A stretch of DNA of 64,000 nucleotides from Paracoccus solventivorans (GTDB lineage: Bacteria > Pseudomonadota > Alphaproteobacteria > Rhodobacterales > Rhodobacteraceae). How positions within the stretch are numbered: the stretch's first letter is position 1; each line of letters starts with the position of its first letter. The notes beneath the pieces are model-generated. The model saw only the letters and a program-made list of their open reading frames with translations, was not told the origin of the DNA and ran no database searches. The position numbers and the translations under genes are program-made. The stretch covers positions 186,001-250,000 of the forward strand of contig NZ_FRCK01000001.1 of assembly GCF_900142875.1 (NCBI RefSeq). The letters run 5' to 3'. This document shows, piece after piece, positions 29,580 through 37,791 of this stretch.

Positions 29580-30499
29580 TGCGGGTGTTCTTTGCCGCGC
29601 CTGCCGCCATGTGGGACCGCTGGGCCCCCGCCCTGCGCGCCGCCTGCCCCGAGATGGAGCTGTGCCGCGACGGCGACCCCGCCAGTTTCGACGCGGTGAT
29701 CTATGCGCCCGGCTATCCCGCCGCGGGGCGCGAGATGGATTTCAGCCCCTTTACCCGCGCCCGGCTGGTGCAGAGCCTGTGGGCCGGGGTCGAGCGGATC
29801 GTCGGCAACCCCACGCTGACCCAGCCGCTGTGCCGGATGGTCGATCCCGGGCTGGCGCAGGGGATGGCGGAATGGTGCCTGGGCTGGACCATGCGCTTTC
29901 ACCTGGGGATGGACCGCTATCCGCAGGACGGGATCTGGCGCAACTCGGTGGTGCCGCCACTGGCCTGCGCGCGCAAGGTGACGATCCTGGGCATGGGCGA
30001 ACTGGGCCGGGCGGTGGCCGCGATGCTGCGCGGCGTGGGCTTCGACGTGACCGGCTGGTCGGCCTCGGGCAAACCGGTGCCGGGGGTACGGGTGCTGGGC
30101 GCCGCGGCGCTGCCCGAGGCGCTGGCCCGGGCCGAGGTGCTGATCTCGCTGCTGCCCGACACGCCGCAGACCCGCGGGCTGCTGGACGCGCGGCGGCTGG
30201 CGCTGCTACCGCGCGGGGCGGTACTGCTGAACCCCGGCCGCGGCACGGTGCTGGACGACGACGCGCTGCTGGCCGAGCTGAACAGCAACCGGCTGGGCCA
30301 CGCGGTGCTGGACGTGTTCCGCATCGAACCGCTGCCGCCCGCACACCCGTTCTGGCGCCACCAGCGCGTGACCGTGACCCCGCATATCGCCGCCGAGACC
30401 CGCCCCGCCTCGGCCGCCCCCGTCGCCGCAGAAAACCTGCGCCGCGCCATGGACGGCCGGCCGCTGCTGCATCTGGTCGACCCCGCGCGGGGGTATTGA
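29579..30499 (+). CDS. glyoxylate/hydroxypyruvate reductase-type 2-hydroxyacid dehydrogenase
   Basis: A 306-residue D-isomer 2-hydroxyacid dehydrogenase of the GhrA type. It has TILGMGELGRAVAAML (NAD(P) loop), SLLPDTPQTRGLLD, LNPGRGTVLDDDAL with the catalytic Arg region, the Glu in DVFRIEPLPPAHPFW and the His in VTPHIAAETRP. It most likely reduces glyoxylate or hydroxypyruvate with NADPH. It is coupled to rodA by a 1-nt overlap. Pieces of its 3' part are duplicated just downstream. Confidence 0.9.
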   Translation: MRVFFAAPAAMWDRWAPALRAACPEMELCRDGDPASFDAVIYAPGYPAAGREMDFSPFTRARLVQSLWAGVERIVGNPTLTQPLCRMVDPGLAQGMAEWCLGWTMRFHLGMDRYPQDGIWRNSVVPPLACARKVTILGMGELGRAVAAMLRGVGFDVTGWSASGKPVPGVRVLGAAALPEALARAEVLISLLPDTPQTRGLLDARRLALLPRGAVLLNPGRGTVLDDDALLAELNSNRLGHAVLDVFRIEPLPPAHPFWRHQRVTVTPHIAAETRPASAAPVAAENLRRAMDGRPLLHLVDPARGY

Positions 30500-30511
30500 G
30501 GGAGGCGGCGG

Positions 30512-30650
30512 CGCTGTCCGGGGCGGCGGGGCGCTGCCGCTGAACCCCGGCCGCACGGTGCTGGACGACGACGCGCTGCTGGCCGGGTTGAACAACAACC
30601 GCTTGGGCCACGGCCGCTGCTGCATCTGCTCGACCGCGCGAGGAGACTCA
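30512..30650 (+). repeat. decayed partial copy of the hydroxyacid dehydrogenase 3' end
   Basis: The stretch from GGGGCGCTGCCGCTGAACC repeats bases 30213-30303 of the preceding gene (LNPGR-TVLDDDALLAGLNNNRLGH when translated) and then jumps to a copy of 30460-30496 (GRCCICSTARG, from the reading GRPLLHLVDPARG). About 155 nt of the source lying between these parts is missing. The copy is out of frame and has small deletions, so it is a relic, not a gene. Confidence 0.8.
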
Positions 30651-30988
30651 GAGAGGCGTTGCAGAGGACGCTGCCTTGCGTTGCAGGACGCTGCTGCAGC
30701 CTTGTCCGCCGAAAACAGTCACCGAACCATCCAGCCGTTCTCTGATCCGTCTCCTGTTCCGGGTGCTCACTAGCCCCGGAATATTCGAGCAAGGACGAAG
30801 CGGGCAGGATTGCGCTGGCGGGTCCTGTTGCCGAGGAATATCCGCAGTTCCCGGCACTCCGCTCTCCAGAGAGAGGCCATCTCGGCCCCGGCGCGAGGAT
30901 GCCAGAACGCAGGCACCACGTCGGTCCCGGCAGAATGGCCGTCGCGCAACCCCGTGTTGGACCCGCACAGCCCATCCGTGGGACAGGT
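30651..30988. other. non-coding gap with a short direct repeat
   Basis: Between the decayed copy and the SseB-like gene end there are 338 nt without a supported gene. GCGTTGCAG...GACGCTGC occurs twice in tandem near 30655-30692. The rest has mixed composition, lower in GC than the neighbours, and shows no hairpin terminator or promoter that I can defend. Confidence 0.5.
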
Positions 30989-31804
30989 TCAGCGCAGGCG
31001 GGGCGGGGCGTCCGGGTCGCGGCGCTTGGCGGGGGGCGGGGCGGGTGGGGCGGTGGCCTCGATCCGCACGGCGCCAGGGGGCAGCGGCAGCGGCTGGAAG
31101 GTGATGTCGACGCCGCCTTCGAGCGGGGGGAGGAAGGCCACCAGTTCGGACAGGGCCTTGGCGACGGCGCGGCGGCTGGCGTCGTCGCCGGCGGCTTCGG
31201 GGGCGGCGCCCATCACGGCGATCAGGTGGCCCTGCCGGCCGTCCTGCCACTCCACCCCCACCAGTGCCGCGCCCGCGACCATGCCGGCCATGTCGGAAAG
31301 CCGCGTGGCCAGCGGCTCGGCCAGCACCGCGACGGCTTGCGGCGAGGGGGCGGAGAGGCGGCGCGGGATCACCTCGGCGGCCGGGGGCGCCTCGGCCAGC
31401 GCGGCGATCAGCCAGGACAGCGCGGCGGCGTCCAGCAGCATCTCGGACGGGCGGCCGGGGTTGACCAGCAGCCCGCGCCCGGCCTGCGCCAGTTCGCGCG
31501 TCAGCACCCGCCCGGGCAGCGACAGATGCGCGACCGGCCCGCCCAGGAACCCCGCCAGCGCCGCCGCGTCGTCCGAGGCCAGCGCGACCTCGCCGCCCGG
31601 CAGCTCGAACATGCGCAGATCGGCGCGGTCGCCCACCGGGTCCGCCGTCAGGGCGACGTGCAGTTCGGTGTCGGCCAGCCGCCGCAGCACCGCCGCGCGC
31701 TGCACCGGGTCGGCGTCGTGGAACGGCACCGCAGCGCAAAGCCGGTCGAGTTCGGTGCGGTCTGAGTCGGGGGCGGAATCGGGGGCGGGATCGGGCGGGG
31801 TCAC
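30989..31804 (-). CDS. SseB family protein
   Basis: A 271-residue protein with an N-terminal SseB-like domain: LDRLCAAVPFHDADPVQRAAVLRRLADTELHVAL (seen in parts such as RLADTELHVAL), LRMFELPGGEVALASDD, GRGLLVNPGRPSEMLL. SseB-like domains occur in proteins of varied, often unknown role. I take the GTG at 31804 as start, because it overlaps the uracil-DNA glycosylase stop codon by 3 nt (GTGA). The C-terminus is Pro/Ala-rich with basic residues. Confidence 0.72.
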   Translation of the reverse strand: MTPPDPAPDSAPDSDRTELDRLCAAVPFHDADPVQRAAVLRRLADTELHVALTADPVGDRADLRMFELPGGEVALASDDAAALAGFLGGPVAHLSLPGRVLTRELAQAGRGLLVNPGRPSEMLLDAAALSWLIAALAEAPPAAEVIPRRLSAPSPQAVAVLAEPLATRLSDMAGMVAGAALVGVEWQDGRQGHLIAVMGAAPEAAGDDASRRAVAKALSELVAFLPPLEGGVDITFQPLPLPPGAVRIEATAPPAPPPAKRRDPDAPPRLR

Positions 31805-32439
31805 AGCACCTCGGCAAGCGTCTTGCGCAGTTCCGGGACCAGCTCGGCCTGAAACCACGGGTTGCGTTTCAGCCAAGCGGTATTGCGCCACGAGGGATGA
31901 GGCAAGGGGAACACCCGGGGCGCATGGTCGCGCCAGCCCGCCACCGCCGCGGTCACGTCGCGCAGCCCCAGATGCCAGCGGATCGCGTGGCCGCCGATCA
32001 GCAGCGTCACCTGCGGGTCGAGATCGTGCATGATCCGCGCCCGCCAGGTCCGGGCGCAGATCGGCGGCGGCGGCAGGTCGGCGCCCTTGGCATCATAGCC
32101 GGGAAAGCAGAATCCCATCGGCACGATCGCCACCCGCGAGCGGTCGTAAAACGTCGCCTCGTCCACCCCCATCCAGTCGCGCAGCCGCTGCCCCGAGGCG
32201 TCGGTGAACGGCCGCCCCGACTGGTGCACCCGCATCCCCGGCGCCTGGCTGGCCACCAGCACCCGCGCGCCGCGGGCGAACCACACCACCGGGCGGGGTT
32301 CGTGGGCGGTCGCGGTGGCGGCGAAACGCTGGACGCAAAGGCGGCAGGCGCGCAGCTCGGCCGCGACCGGCAGCTCGGGCAGGCCGGCGGCCGGATCGGC
32401 GCCTGGGCGGGCGGGAAATCGCTGGGAATCGTCGCTCAT
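31801..32439 (-). CDS. uracil-DNA glycosylase family protein
   Basis: A 212-residue member of the uracil-DNA glycosylase superfamily. It has CRLCVQRF near the N-terminus, VLVASQAPGMRVHQSGRPFTDASGQRLRDW (core SQAPGMRVHQSGRPFTDAS), IVPMGFCFPGYDAKG and FPLPHPSWRN, the C-terminal HPS motif. This resembles the YfaM-like/family 4-like branch lacking a clear iron-sulfur cysteine set. Uracil removal from DNA is inferred from the fold. It is the upstream partner of the SseB-like gene. Confidence 0.82.
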   Translation of the reverse strand: MSDDSQRFPARPGADPAAGLPELPVAAELRACRLCVQRFAATATAHEPRPVVWFARGARVLVASQAPGMRVHQSGRPFTDASGQRLRDWMGVDEATFYDRSRVAIVPMGFCFPGYDAKGADLPPPPICARTWRARIMHDLDPQVTLLIGGHAIRWHLGLRDVTAAVAGWRDHAPRVFPLPHPSWRNTAWLKRNPWFQAELVPELRKTLAEVL

Positions 32440-32614
32440 GCCCCCTCACATAGTTACGCCGGGTTCGCCATAACAGATTGCATTCTCTGGATACGTCGCG
32501 GCGCAATGGACAGAACCGCGGTGCGCGCCTATGTTCGGCGCCGCAACGCGGGCGATCTGTCGGCCGCACGAACCCTTGCCGATTGCGGGCCTAGGCGGGA
32601 TACCCACTGCGACC

Positions 32615-33268
32615 ATGCTGGAATTCGACAATGTCTCGAAGTCCTTCTGGACCGGCACCCAGCGCAAGGTCATCCTCGACCAGGCGTCCTTCCGGGTCGA
32701 GCTTGGGGAATCGCTGGGCATCCTGGCCCCGAACGGCACCGGCAAGACCACCATCATCAACATGATGTGCGGGCTGGAAAAGCCCGACGAGGGCCATATC
32801 CGCGCCACCTGCCGGGTGTCCTTTCCGCTGGGCTTCATGGGCGGGGTGATCCCGCGGCTGTCGGGGAACGAGAACTCGCGCTACATCGCGCGCATCTACG
32901 GGCTGGACCCGGATTACGTGTCGGCCTTTTGCCGCTGGCTGTGCGACATCGACGAATATTTCGACCAGCCGGTCGGGGTCTACAGCTCGGGGATGCGCTC
33001 GCGGCTGACCTTCGCGCTGCTGCTGGCGCTGGAGTTCGACATCTACCTGATCGACGAGGGGATGCCCTCGACCACGGATGTCGAGTTCAACCGCAAGGCC
33101 GGCAGCGTGCTTTACGACCGGCTGAAGACCTCGACCGTGGTGGTGGTGTCGCACCAGCCGGCCACCCTGGAACGTTTTTGCCGTCGCGCGGGCGTGTTGC
33201 GCGACGGGCGGCTTTACATGTTCGACAGCCTGGATGAGGCGAAGCAGTATTATGATTACACCTCCTAA
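32615..33268 (+). CDS. capsule polysaccharide export ATP-binding protein (KpsT/CtrD-like)
   Basis: A 217-residue ABC ATPase. Walker A is APNGTGKTT at residues 38-46 (first Gly replaced by Ala), the signature is VYSSGMRSRL and Walker B is DIYLIDEG; VVVVSHQ holds the switch His. The gap between Walker A and the signature and the YSSGM form are typical of KpsT/CtrD ATPases that export capsule. No KpsM permease gene is next to it. It overlaps the KpsE-like gene by 17 nt. I start at 32615, where the family's LEFDNVSKSF begins. Confidence 0.85.
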   Translation: MLEFDNVSKSFWTGTQRKVILDQASFRVELGESLGILAPNGTGKTTIINMMCGLEKPDEGHIRATCRVSFPLGFMGGVIPRLSGNENSRYIARIYGLDPDYVSAFCRWLCDIDEYFDQPVGVYSSGMRSRLTFALLLALEFDIYLIDEGMPSTTDVEFNRKAGSVLYDRLKTSTVVVVSHQPATLERFCRRAGVLRDGRLYMFDSLDEAKQYYDYTS

Positions 33269-35087
33269 GGTCCGCCGCTTTCACCTGAGCGCCTCCGAAT
33301 CCCCCGTCGCCGCCGCGCGCAGCGCCGCCTGGGGCGGTGCCGCCCCGGCCGAGACCGCGGCCGAAGCCGCCGCGCCGCAGCCCGCGGTCCGGGTCGAGCT
33401 GCGCCGGGGCGCCGCCGCAGCCGCCGGGCCCTTTGATGCGGCCGACGACGGTTTCGGCGACCGCCGCTTTCCGGGCGCCGAGCCTGCCGCGGCCGCGGAC
33501 CCCGACGCCCTGCCCGACCCTGCCAATGCCGACCGCGGCCCGGCGCAGGCCGAGGCAGAGGGGGTGCCGCTGGACGCGCCGGACACCGCCGACGCGCAGG
33601 CCCAGGCGCTGGCCGCGATCCGGGCCGAGAACCTGACCTCGCGCCAGCTGCGCATGGCCATGCGCATCGCCGCCATGCACCAGATCGAGGCCACGTCCGA
33701 ATACGAGGCGGTGCTGCGGCTGCGCCAGCGCGGCATCGACCCCTTCCACCGCAGCGCGCTGGGGCGCATCCTGTCCGAGGCGGGCGACAGGGCGGGGGCC
33801 GCACCCTCGCCCCAGGCGCCGGTGCCCCTTCCCAGCCCCGGCCTGCCCACCCGCACCCGCCGGCGCGAGATCGAGCCCCTGCCCGCCCCCGGCGACGGCC
33901 ACCCCGGCCTGCCCTCGCGCGAGGCGCTGACCGAGGAACGCCGCGCCGCCGAGATCTATCGCATCCAGCGCGACATCGCCCGGCGCCGCCGCAAGCGGCC
34001 GGGGTTCCTGCTGCTGCGGCTGGCGTTCTTCGTCGGGCTGCCGACGCTGATCGCGGGCTGGTATTACCACACCCAGGCGACGCCGCTTTACGCCACCCAT
34101 TCGCAGTTCCTGATCCAGCAGGCCGACGGCGGATTTTCCGGAGAGGGCGGCGGGCTGCTGAGCGCCTCGCCCATGGCCACCAACCCCGACAGCGTGTCGG
34201 TGCAAAGCTACCTGACCTCGCGCGCGGCGATGCTGCGGCTGGACAACGACCTGGGGTTTACCCGCGCCTTTCAGGACCCGGCGGTGGATGCGCTGCTGCG
34301 CCTGCCCCCGGATGCGACGAACGAACAGGCCTACGGGCTTTATGAACGCTCGGTGAAGATCGGCTACGACCCGACCGAGGGCGTCATCAACATGGAGGTG
34401 ATCGCCCCCGACCCGGCGCTGTCGGAACAGTTCTCGCTGGCGCTGATTTCCTATGCCGAGGGGCAGGTCGACCAGATGAGCGCGCGGCTGCGCGACGACC
34501 AGATGAAGGGCGCGATGGAGAATTACGCCGACGCCGAACGCAAGGTGCTGGAATCGCAGGCCCGCATCCAGGAGCTGCAGGAGCAGCTGGGCGTGCTGGA
34601 CCCGGCGGCGGAAAGCGGCGCGGTGATGGGGCGGATCAGCGCGCTGGAATCGCAGCTGGCCGACAAGCGGCTGGAGCTAGGGCAGCTGCAATCGAACCTG
34701 CGCCCGAACCAGAGCCGGGTCCTGGGCGTTCAGGGCGATATCAGCCGCCTGGAACAGATGATCGCCGAGACCCGCGCCCAGTTGACCACCGATTCCACCG
34801 CCCGCGGCTCGTTGGCCGCGATCACCGGGCAGCTGCGCATCGCCGAAAGCGACCTGGCGACCCGCCAGCAGCTGCTGGCCAGCGCCGCCCAGCAGATGGA
34901 GGCGGCAAGGGTCGAAGCCAACAAGCAGGTGCGCTATCTGTCGCTCTCGATGCCTCCGGTCCCGCCGGACGAGGCAACCTATCCCAAGGCGTTCCAGAAC
35001 ACGCTGGTCGCCTTTCTGATCTTTGGGGGAATATATCTGATGCTGTCGCTGACCGTTTCGATCCTGCGCGAACAGGTGTCGTCGTGA
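33252..35087 (+). CDS. capsule export inner-membrane protein, KpsE/CtrB-like, with long N-terminal extension
   Basis: A 611-residue polysaccharide co-polymerase. Residues 1-240 are an Ala/Pro/Arg-rich cytosolic extension absent from E. coli KpsE. A first membrane span follows (FLLLRLAFFVGLPTLIAGWYY, in parts), then the periplasmic part with YATHSQFLIQQ, PDSVSVQSYLTSRAAMLRL, a long coiled coil (about residues 420-570) and a C-terminal span (TLVAFLIFGGIYLMLSL). AGGCG lies 11 nt before the ATG at 33252. Partner of the ATPase before it and coupled to kdsA by a GTGA overlap. Confidence 0.85.
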   Translation: MITPPKVRRFHLSASESPVAAARSAAWGGAAPAETAAEAAAPQPAVRVELRRGAAAAAGPFDAADDGFGDRRFPGAEPAAAADPDALPDPANADRGPAQAEAEGVPLDAPDTADAQAQALAAIRAENLTSRQLRMAMRIAAMHQIEATSEYEAVLRLRQRGIDPFHRSALGRILSEAGDRAGAAPSPQAPVPLPSPGLPTRTRRREIEPLPAPGDGHPGLPSREALTEERRAAEIYRIQRDIARRRRKRPGFLLLRLAFFVGLPTLIAGWYYHTQATPLYATHSQFLIQQADGGFSGEGGGLLSASPMATNPDSVSVQSYLTSRAAMLRLDNDLGFTRAFQDPAVDALLRLPPDATNEQAYGLYERSVKIGYDPTEGVINMEVIAPDPALSEQFSLALISYAEGQVDQMSARLRDDQMKGAMENYADAERKVLESQARIQELQEQLGVLDPAAESGAVMGRISALESQLADKRLELGQLQSNLRPNQSRVLGVQGDISRLEQMIAETRAQLTTDSTARGSLAAITGQLRIAESDLATRQQLLASAAQQMEAARVEANKQVRYLSLSMPPVPPDEATYPKAFQNTLVAFLIFGGIYLMLSLTVSILREQVSS

Positions 35088-35938
35088 CCGCCGCGCAAGT
35101 GGCGCAGGCCCGCGTCGCCGTGGGCAACGTGACCTTCGGCAACGACCTGCCGCTGGCGGTGATCGCCGGGCCCTGCCAGCTGGAAACCCTGGACCACGCG
35201 CTGTCGATCGCGGAACCGCTGGCGCGCGCCTGCGCCGAGGCCGGCGCGGGGTTCGTGTTCAAGGCCAGCTACGACAAGGCCAACCGCACCTCTCTGTCCG
35301 GCCGCCGCGGCATCGGCATCGACGAGGGGCTGGCGATGCTGGCGACGGTGCGCGAGCGCATCGGCTGCCCGGTGCTGACCGACGTGCATGACGAAGCGCA
35401 GGCGCTGCGCGCGGCCGAGGTGGTGGACATCATCCAGATCCCCGCCTTCCTGTCGCGGCAGACCGACCTGCTGCTGGCGGCGGGGCGTTCCGGCGCTGTG
35501 GTGAACATCAAGAAGGGGCAGTTCCTGGCCCCCTGGGACATGGCGAACGTGGCCGACAAGGTGGCCTCGACCGGCAGCGACCGCATCCTGCTGACCGAAC
35601 GCGGGGTCAGCTTCGGCTACAACACGCTGGTGGCGGACATGCGGTCGCTGCCGATCATGGCGCGGACCGGCTGGCCGGTGATCATGGACGCCACCCATTC
35701 GGTGCAGCAGCCGGGCGGACAGGGCGGGTCCTCGGGCGGGCAGCGCGAATTCGCGCCGGTGATGGCACGGGCCGCGGTGTCGCTGGGCATCGCCGGCGTC
35801 TTCATCGAAACGCATGAGGACCCCGACCGCGCGCCCTCGGACGGGCCGAACATGGTGCCGCTGGACCAGATGCCGGCGCTGATCGCCAGCCTGATGCGGT
35901 TCGACGCGCTGGCCAAGGCGGACCCGCTGCGGGTGTAG
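35084..35938 (+). CDS. kdsA: 3-deoxy-8-phosphooctulonate synthase
   Basis: KdsA condenses PEP with arabinose 5-phosphate to make KDO-8-phosphate, used in lipid A core and some capsules. The 284-residue barrel enzyme shows AVIAGPCQLET, FKASYDKANRTS, LTDVHDEAQ, QIPAFLSRQTDLL, NIKKGQFLAPWDM and DATHSVQQPGGQGG. It starts with GTG overlapping the KpsE-like stop. Its link to export genes suggests KDO is made for a surface glycan anchored or capped by KDO, though it may be the only copy serving LPS too. Confidence 0.96.
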   Translation: MTAAQVAQARVAVGNVTFGNDLPLAVIAGPCQLETLDHALSIAEPLARACAEAGAGFVFKASYDKANRTSLSGRRGIGIDEGLAMLATVRERIGCPVLTDVHDEAQALRAAEVVDIIQIPAFLSRQTDLLLAAGRSGAVVNIKKGQFLAPWDMANVADKVASTGSDRILLTERGVSFGYNTLVADMRSLPIMARTGWPVIMDATHSVQQPGGQGGSSGGQREFAPVMARAAVSLGIAGVFIETHEDPDRAPSDGPNMVPLDQMPALIASLMRFDALAKADPLRV

Positions 35939-35948
35939 TCGTCTGAAA

Positions 35949-36012
35949 GGGGGGCGTTGCCCCCCGCCGGCCGGGGCCGGCTCCCCCCAGGGTATTTGGG
36001 CCCGAAAGAAGC
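35949..36012 (+). repeat. dispersed GC-rich palindromic element, copy 4
   Basis: GGGGGGCGTTGCCCCCC hairpin, GCCGG-CCGGGGCCGGC hairpin, CCCCCAGGGTATTTGGGC, GAAAGAAG. It fills the gap between kdsA and the convergent flavoprotein gene. It shares its plan with the copies at 5597, 10931 and 18294. Confidence 0.65.
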
Positions 36013-36019
36013 AGCGCGC

Positions 36020-37222
36020 CTAGCTGGCCAGGATCGCCTGCGCGGCGGCGTGGCCCGAGGCCCAGGCCCATTGGAAATTGTAGCCGCCGAGCCAGCCGGT
36101 CACGTCCACCACCTCGCCCACGAAATACAGCCCCGGCACGTGGCGCGAGCGCAGGCTGCGCGCATCGAGATCGCGGCAGTCGACGCCGCCGACGGTGACC
36201 TCGGCGGTGCGGTAGCCCTCGGTCCCGACGGGGCGGATGCGCCAATCGTGGATGCGGCGGGAAAGCGCCTCCAGCCGCGCGTCGGACTGCGCGGCCAGCG
36301 GCGCGCCGGTCATGCCCAGTTCCGCCGCGACGGCGCCAGCGAGCCGGTCCGGCAGCAGGCGCGCCAGCAGCGTGGCAGTCTGCGCCCGCCCCCCCTCGGC
36401 CCGCGCCTGTTTCAGCAGCGCCGCGATGTCGTGGCCGGGGGCGAGATCCAGCGCCAGCGGCTCCCCCGGCCGCCAGTAGCTGGAAATCTGCAGGATCACC
36501 GGGCCCGAGAGGCCGCGGTGGGTGAACAGCAGCCGGTCCTGAAAGGCGATGGCGCGGCGGCCGGCGGCCTTGGGCAGCGCCGCCCGCGCCTCGATCCCGA
36601 TCCCCGACAGCGGCGCGGACAGGCCGAGGTCCTGTTCGGCGAAGGTCAGCGGCACCAGCCCCGGCCTTGTATCGGTGACGCGGTGGCCGGTCGCGTGGGC
36701 AATGTCATAGCCGATGCCGGTCGCGCCCATCTTGGGGATCGACTTGCCCCCGGTCGCCACCACCACATGCGCGGCCAGCAGCGGCCCTGCCGAGGTCTCC
36801 ACCCGCAACCCGTCTGCGCCCGGCGTCACCCCTGTGACTGCCACCCCCAGCCGCAGCGCGGCCCCGCCCATGCGGTCAACCAGCATCTGCACGATCTGGT
36901 TGGCGCGCCCGTCGCAGAACAGCTGCCCTTGCGTCTTTTCGTGCCAGGCGATGCCGGCGCGGTCGACCAGCGCCACGAAATCCTCGGGCCGGAACCCGGC
37001 CAGCGCCGAGGCGCAGAACCGCGGCACCTGCGACAGGAAGGTTTCGTGCGTGGTGCCGAGATTGGTGAAATTGCACCGCCCCCCACCCGAGATGCGGATC
37101 TTTTCGCCCGGCGCGCGCGCATGGTCCAGCACCACCACCCGCAGCCCGCGCCCGGCCAGGCTGCCCGCACAGAACAGCCCGGCGCCCCCCGCGCCGAGGA
37201 TGACCACATCCGCCCGCTCCAT
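36020..37222 (-). CDS. NAD(P)/FAD-dependent oxidoreductase (YhiN/HI0933 family)
   Basis: A 400-residue flavoprotein. The FAD-binding turn VVILGAGGAGLFCAG is followed by EKIRISGGGRCNFTN, the family hallmark, HEKTQGQLFCDGRA, VVVATGGKSIPKMGATG and the C-terminal GLYFVGEVVDVTGWLGGYNFQ (core VGEVVDVTGWLGG). The reaction of this family has not been settled. I start at 37222; the frame is open upstream without homology. It converges with kdsA and diverges from tRNA-Gln. Confidence 0.9.
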   Translation of the reverse strand: MERADVVILGAGGAGLFCAGSLAGRGLRVVVLDHARAPGEKIRISGGGRCNFTNLGTTHETFLSQVPRFCASALAGFRPEDFVALVDRAGIAWHEKTQGQLFCDGRANQIVQMLVDRMGGAALRLGVAVTGVTPGADGLRVETSAGPLLAAHVVVATGGKSIPKMGATGIGYDIAHATGHRVTDTRPGLVPLTFAEQDLGLSAPLSGIGIEARAALPKAAGRRAIAFQDRLLFTHRGLSGPVILQISSYWRPGEPLALDLAPGHDIAALLKQARAEGGRAQTATLLARLLPDRLAGAVAAELGMTGAPLAAQSDARLEALSRRIHDWRIRPVGTEGYRTAEVTVGGVDCRDLDARSLRSRHVPGLYFVGEVVDVTGWLGGYNFQWAWASGHAAAQAILAS

Positions 37223-37342
37223 GCCCTGCCCCGTTCCTTGCGCCTGCCGGATGCGCGTTAACCCCACCGCCGCGATCGCACAAGTTTTTGCCCGAACCCT
37301 CTTGCACCCCCCCGGCCCCTTGGCTAGATAGCGCCGCACTGC

Positions 37343-37417
37343 TGGGGCGTAGCCAAGTGGTAAGGCACCGGTTTTTGGTACCGCGCACCGTAGGTTCGAA
37401 TCCTACCGCCCCAGCCA
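37343..37417 (+). tRNA. tRNA-Gln (TTG)
   Basis: The acceptor TGGGGCG pairs with CGCCCCA, followed by discriminator G and CCA. The D-arm is GCC-AAGTGGTAA-GGC. The anticodon loop TTTTGGT gives anticodon TTG. The T-arm is GTAGGTTCGAATCCTAC. The first anticodon-stem pair (27-43) is C-C, a mismatch. It marks the border between core chromosome and the accessory island. Confidence 0.95.
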
Positions 37418-37791
37418 GTCGTTTTCCTGACATTCATCTCACACTGACTGACCGCGGATAATCCCGCGTTTTCGGTCGTTTGCGGTGCTCGTACCCTATC
37501 TGAGACTGACTTCTCTTCCCTGTTTTTGCGATTTTTGCGCCCGCGTCTCAGCGGGCGTTTTTTGTCGTGCGGTTTCGAGGCCAGTTTCCCTGTTTCCGAC
37601 CAGTTACAGGGAATTTACAGGGGATATGTCCGCGAGTCCGTGTCCCACCGCTGGTTCAGCGTTTGCCATCCCCCATGTTTTGCAAGGGGTTCCTGCCGTC
37701 TGAATGCCCAATTCCCTGCTCGCAGGAACAGGGAATGAGGAAGCCCCGAACAGGGAAGATGGTCTTCAGGAACAAGGAAAGTTGAAGCAGC
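37418..37791. other. non-coding island edge with ACAGGGAA repeats
   Basis: 374 nt between tRNA-Gln and the recombinase. A terminator lies at 37538-37563. ACAGGGAA or its complement TTCCCTGT occurs at 37516, 37586, 37606, 37728 and 37750, with variants at 37617 and 37712. Two pairs form inverted repeats: 37586/37606, and the perfect ATTCCCTG (37711-37718) / CAGGGAAT (37729-37736). This could be an attachment site or recombinase-binding region. No gene is supported. Confidence 0.55.
37538..37563 (+). terminator. intrinsic terminator
   Basis: CGCCCGC/GCGGGCG, 7-bp stem with a 6-nt loop, followed by TTTTTT. It lies about 120 nt after tRNA-Gln and probably ends its transcript. Confidence 0.85.

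Noticed and set aside
37566..37757. CRISPR-like array from the repeated ACAGGGAA words
   Set aside because: The repeats are only 8 nt, irregularly spaced and in both orientations, with no spacer pattern and no cas genes.
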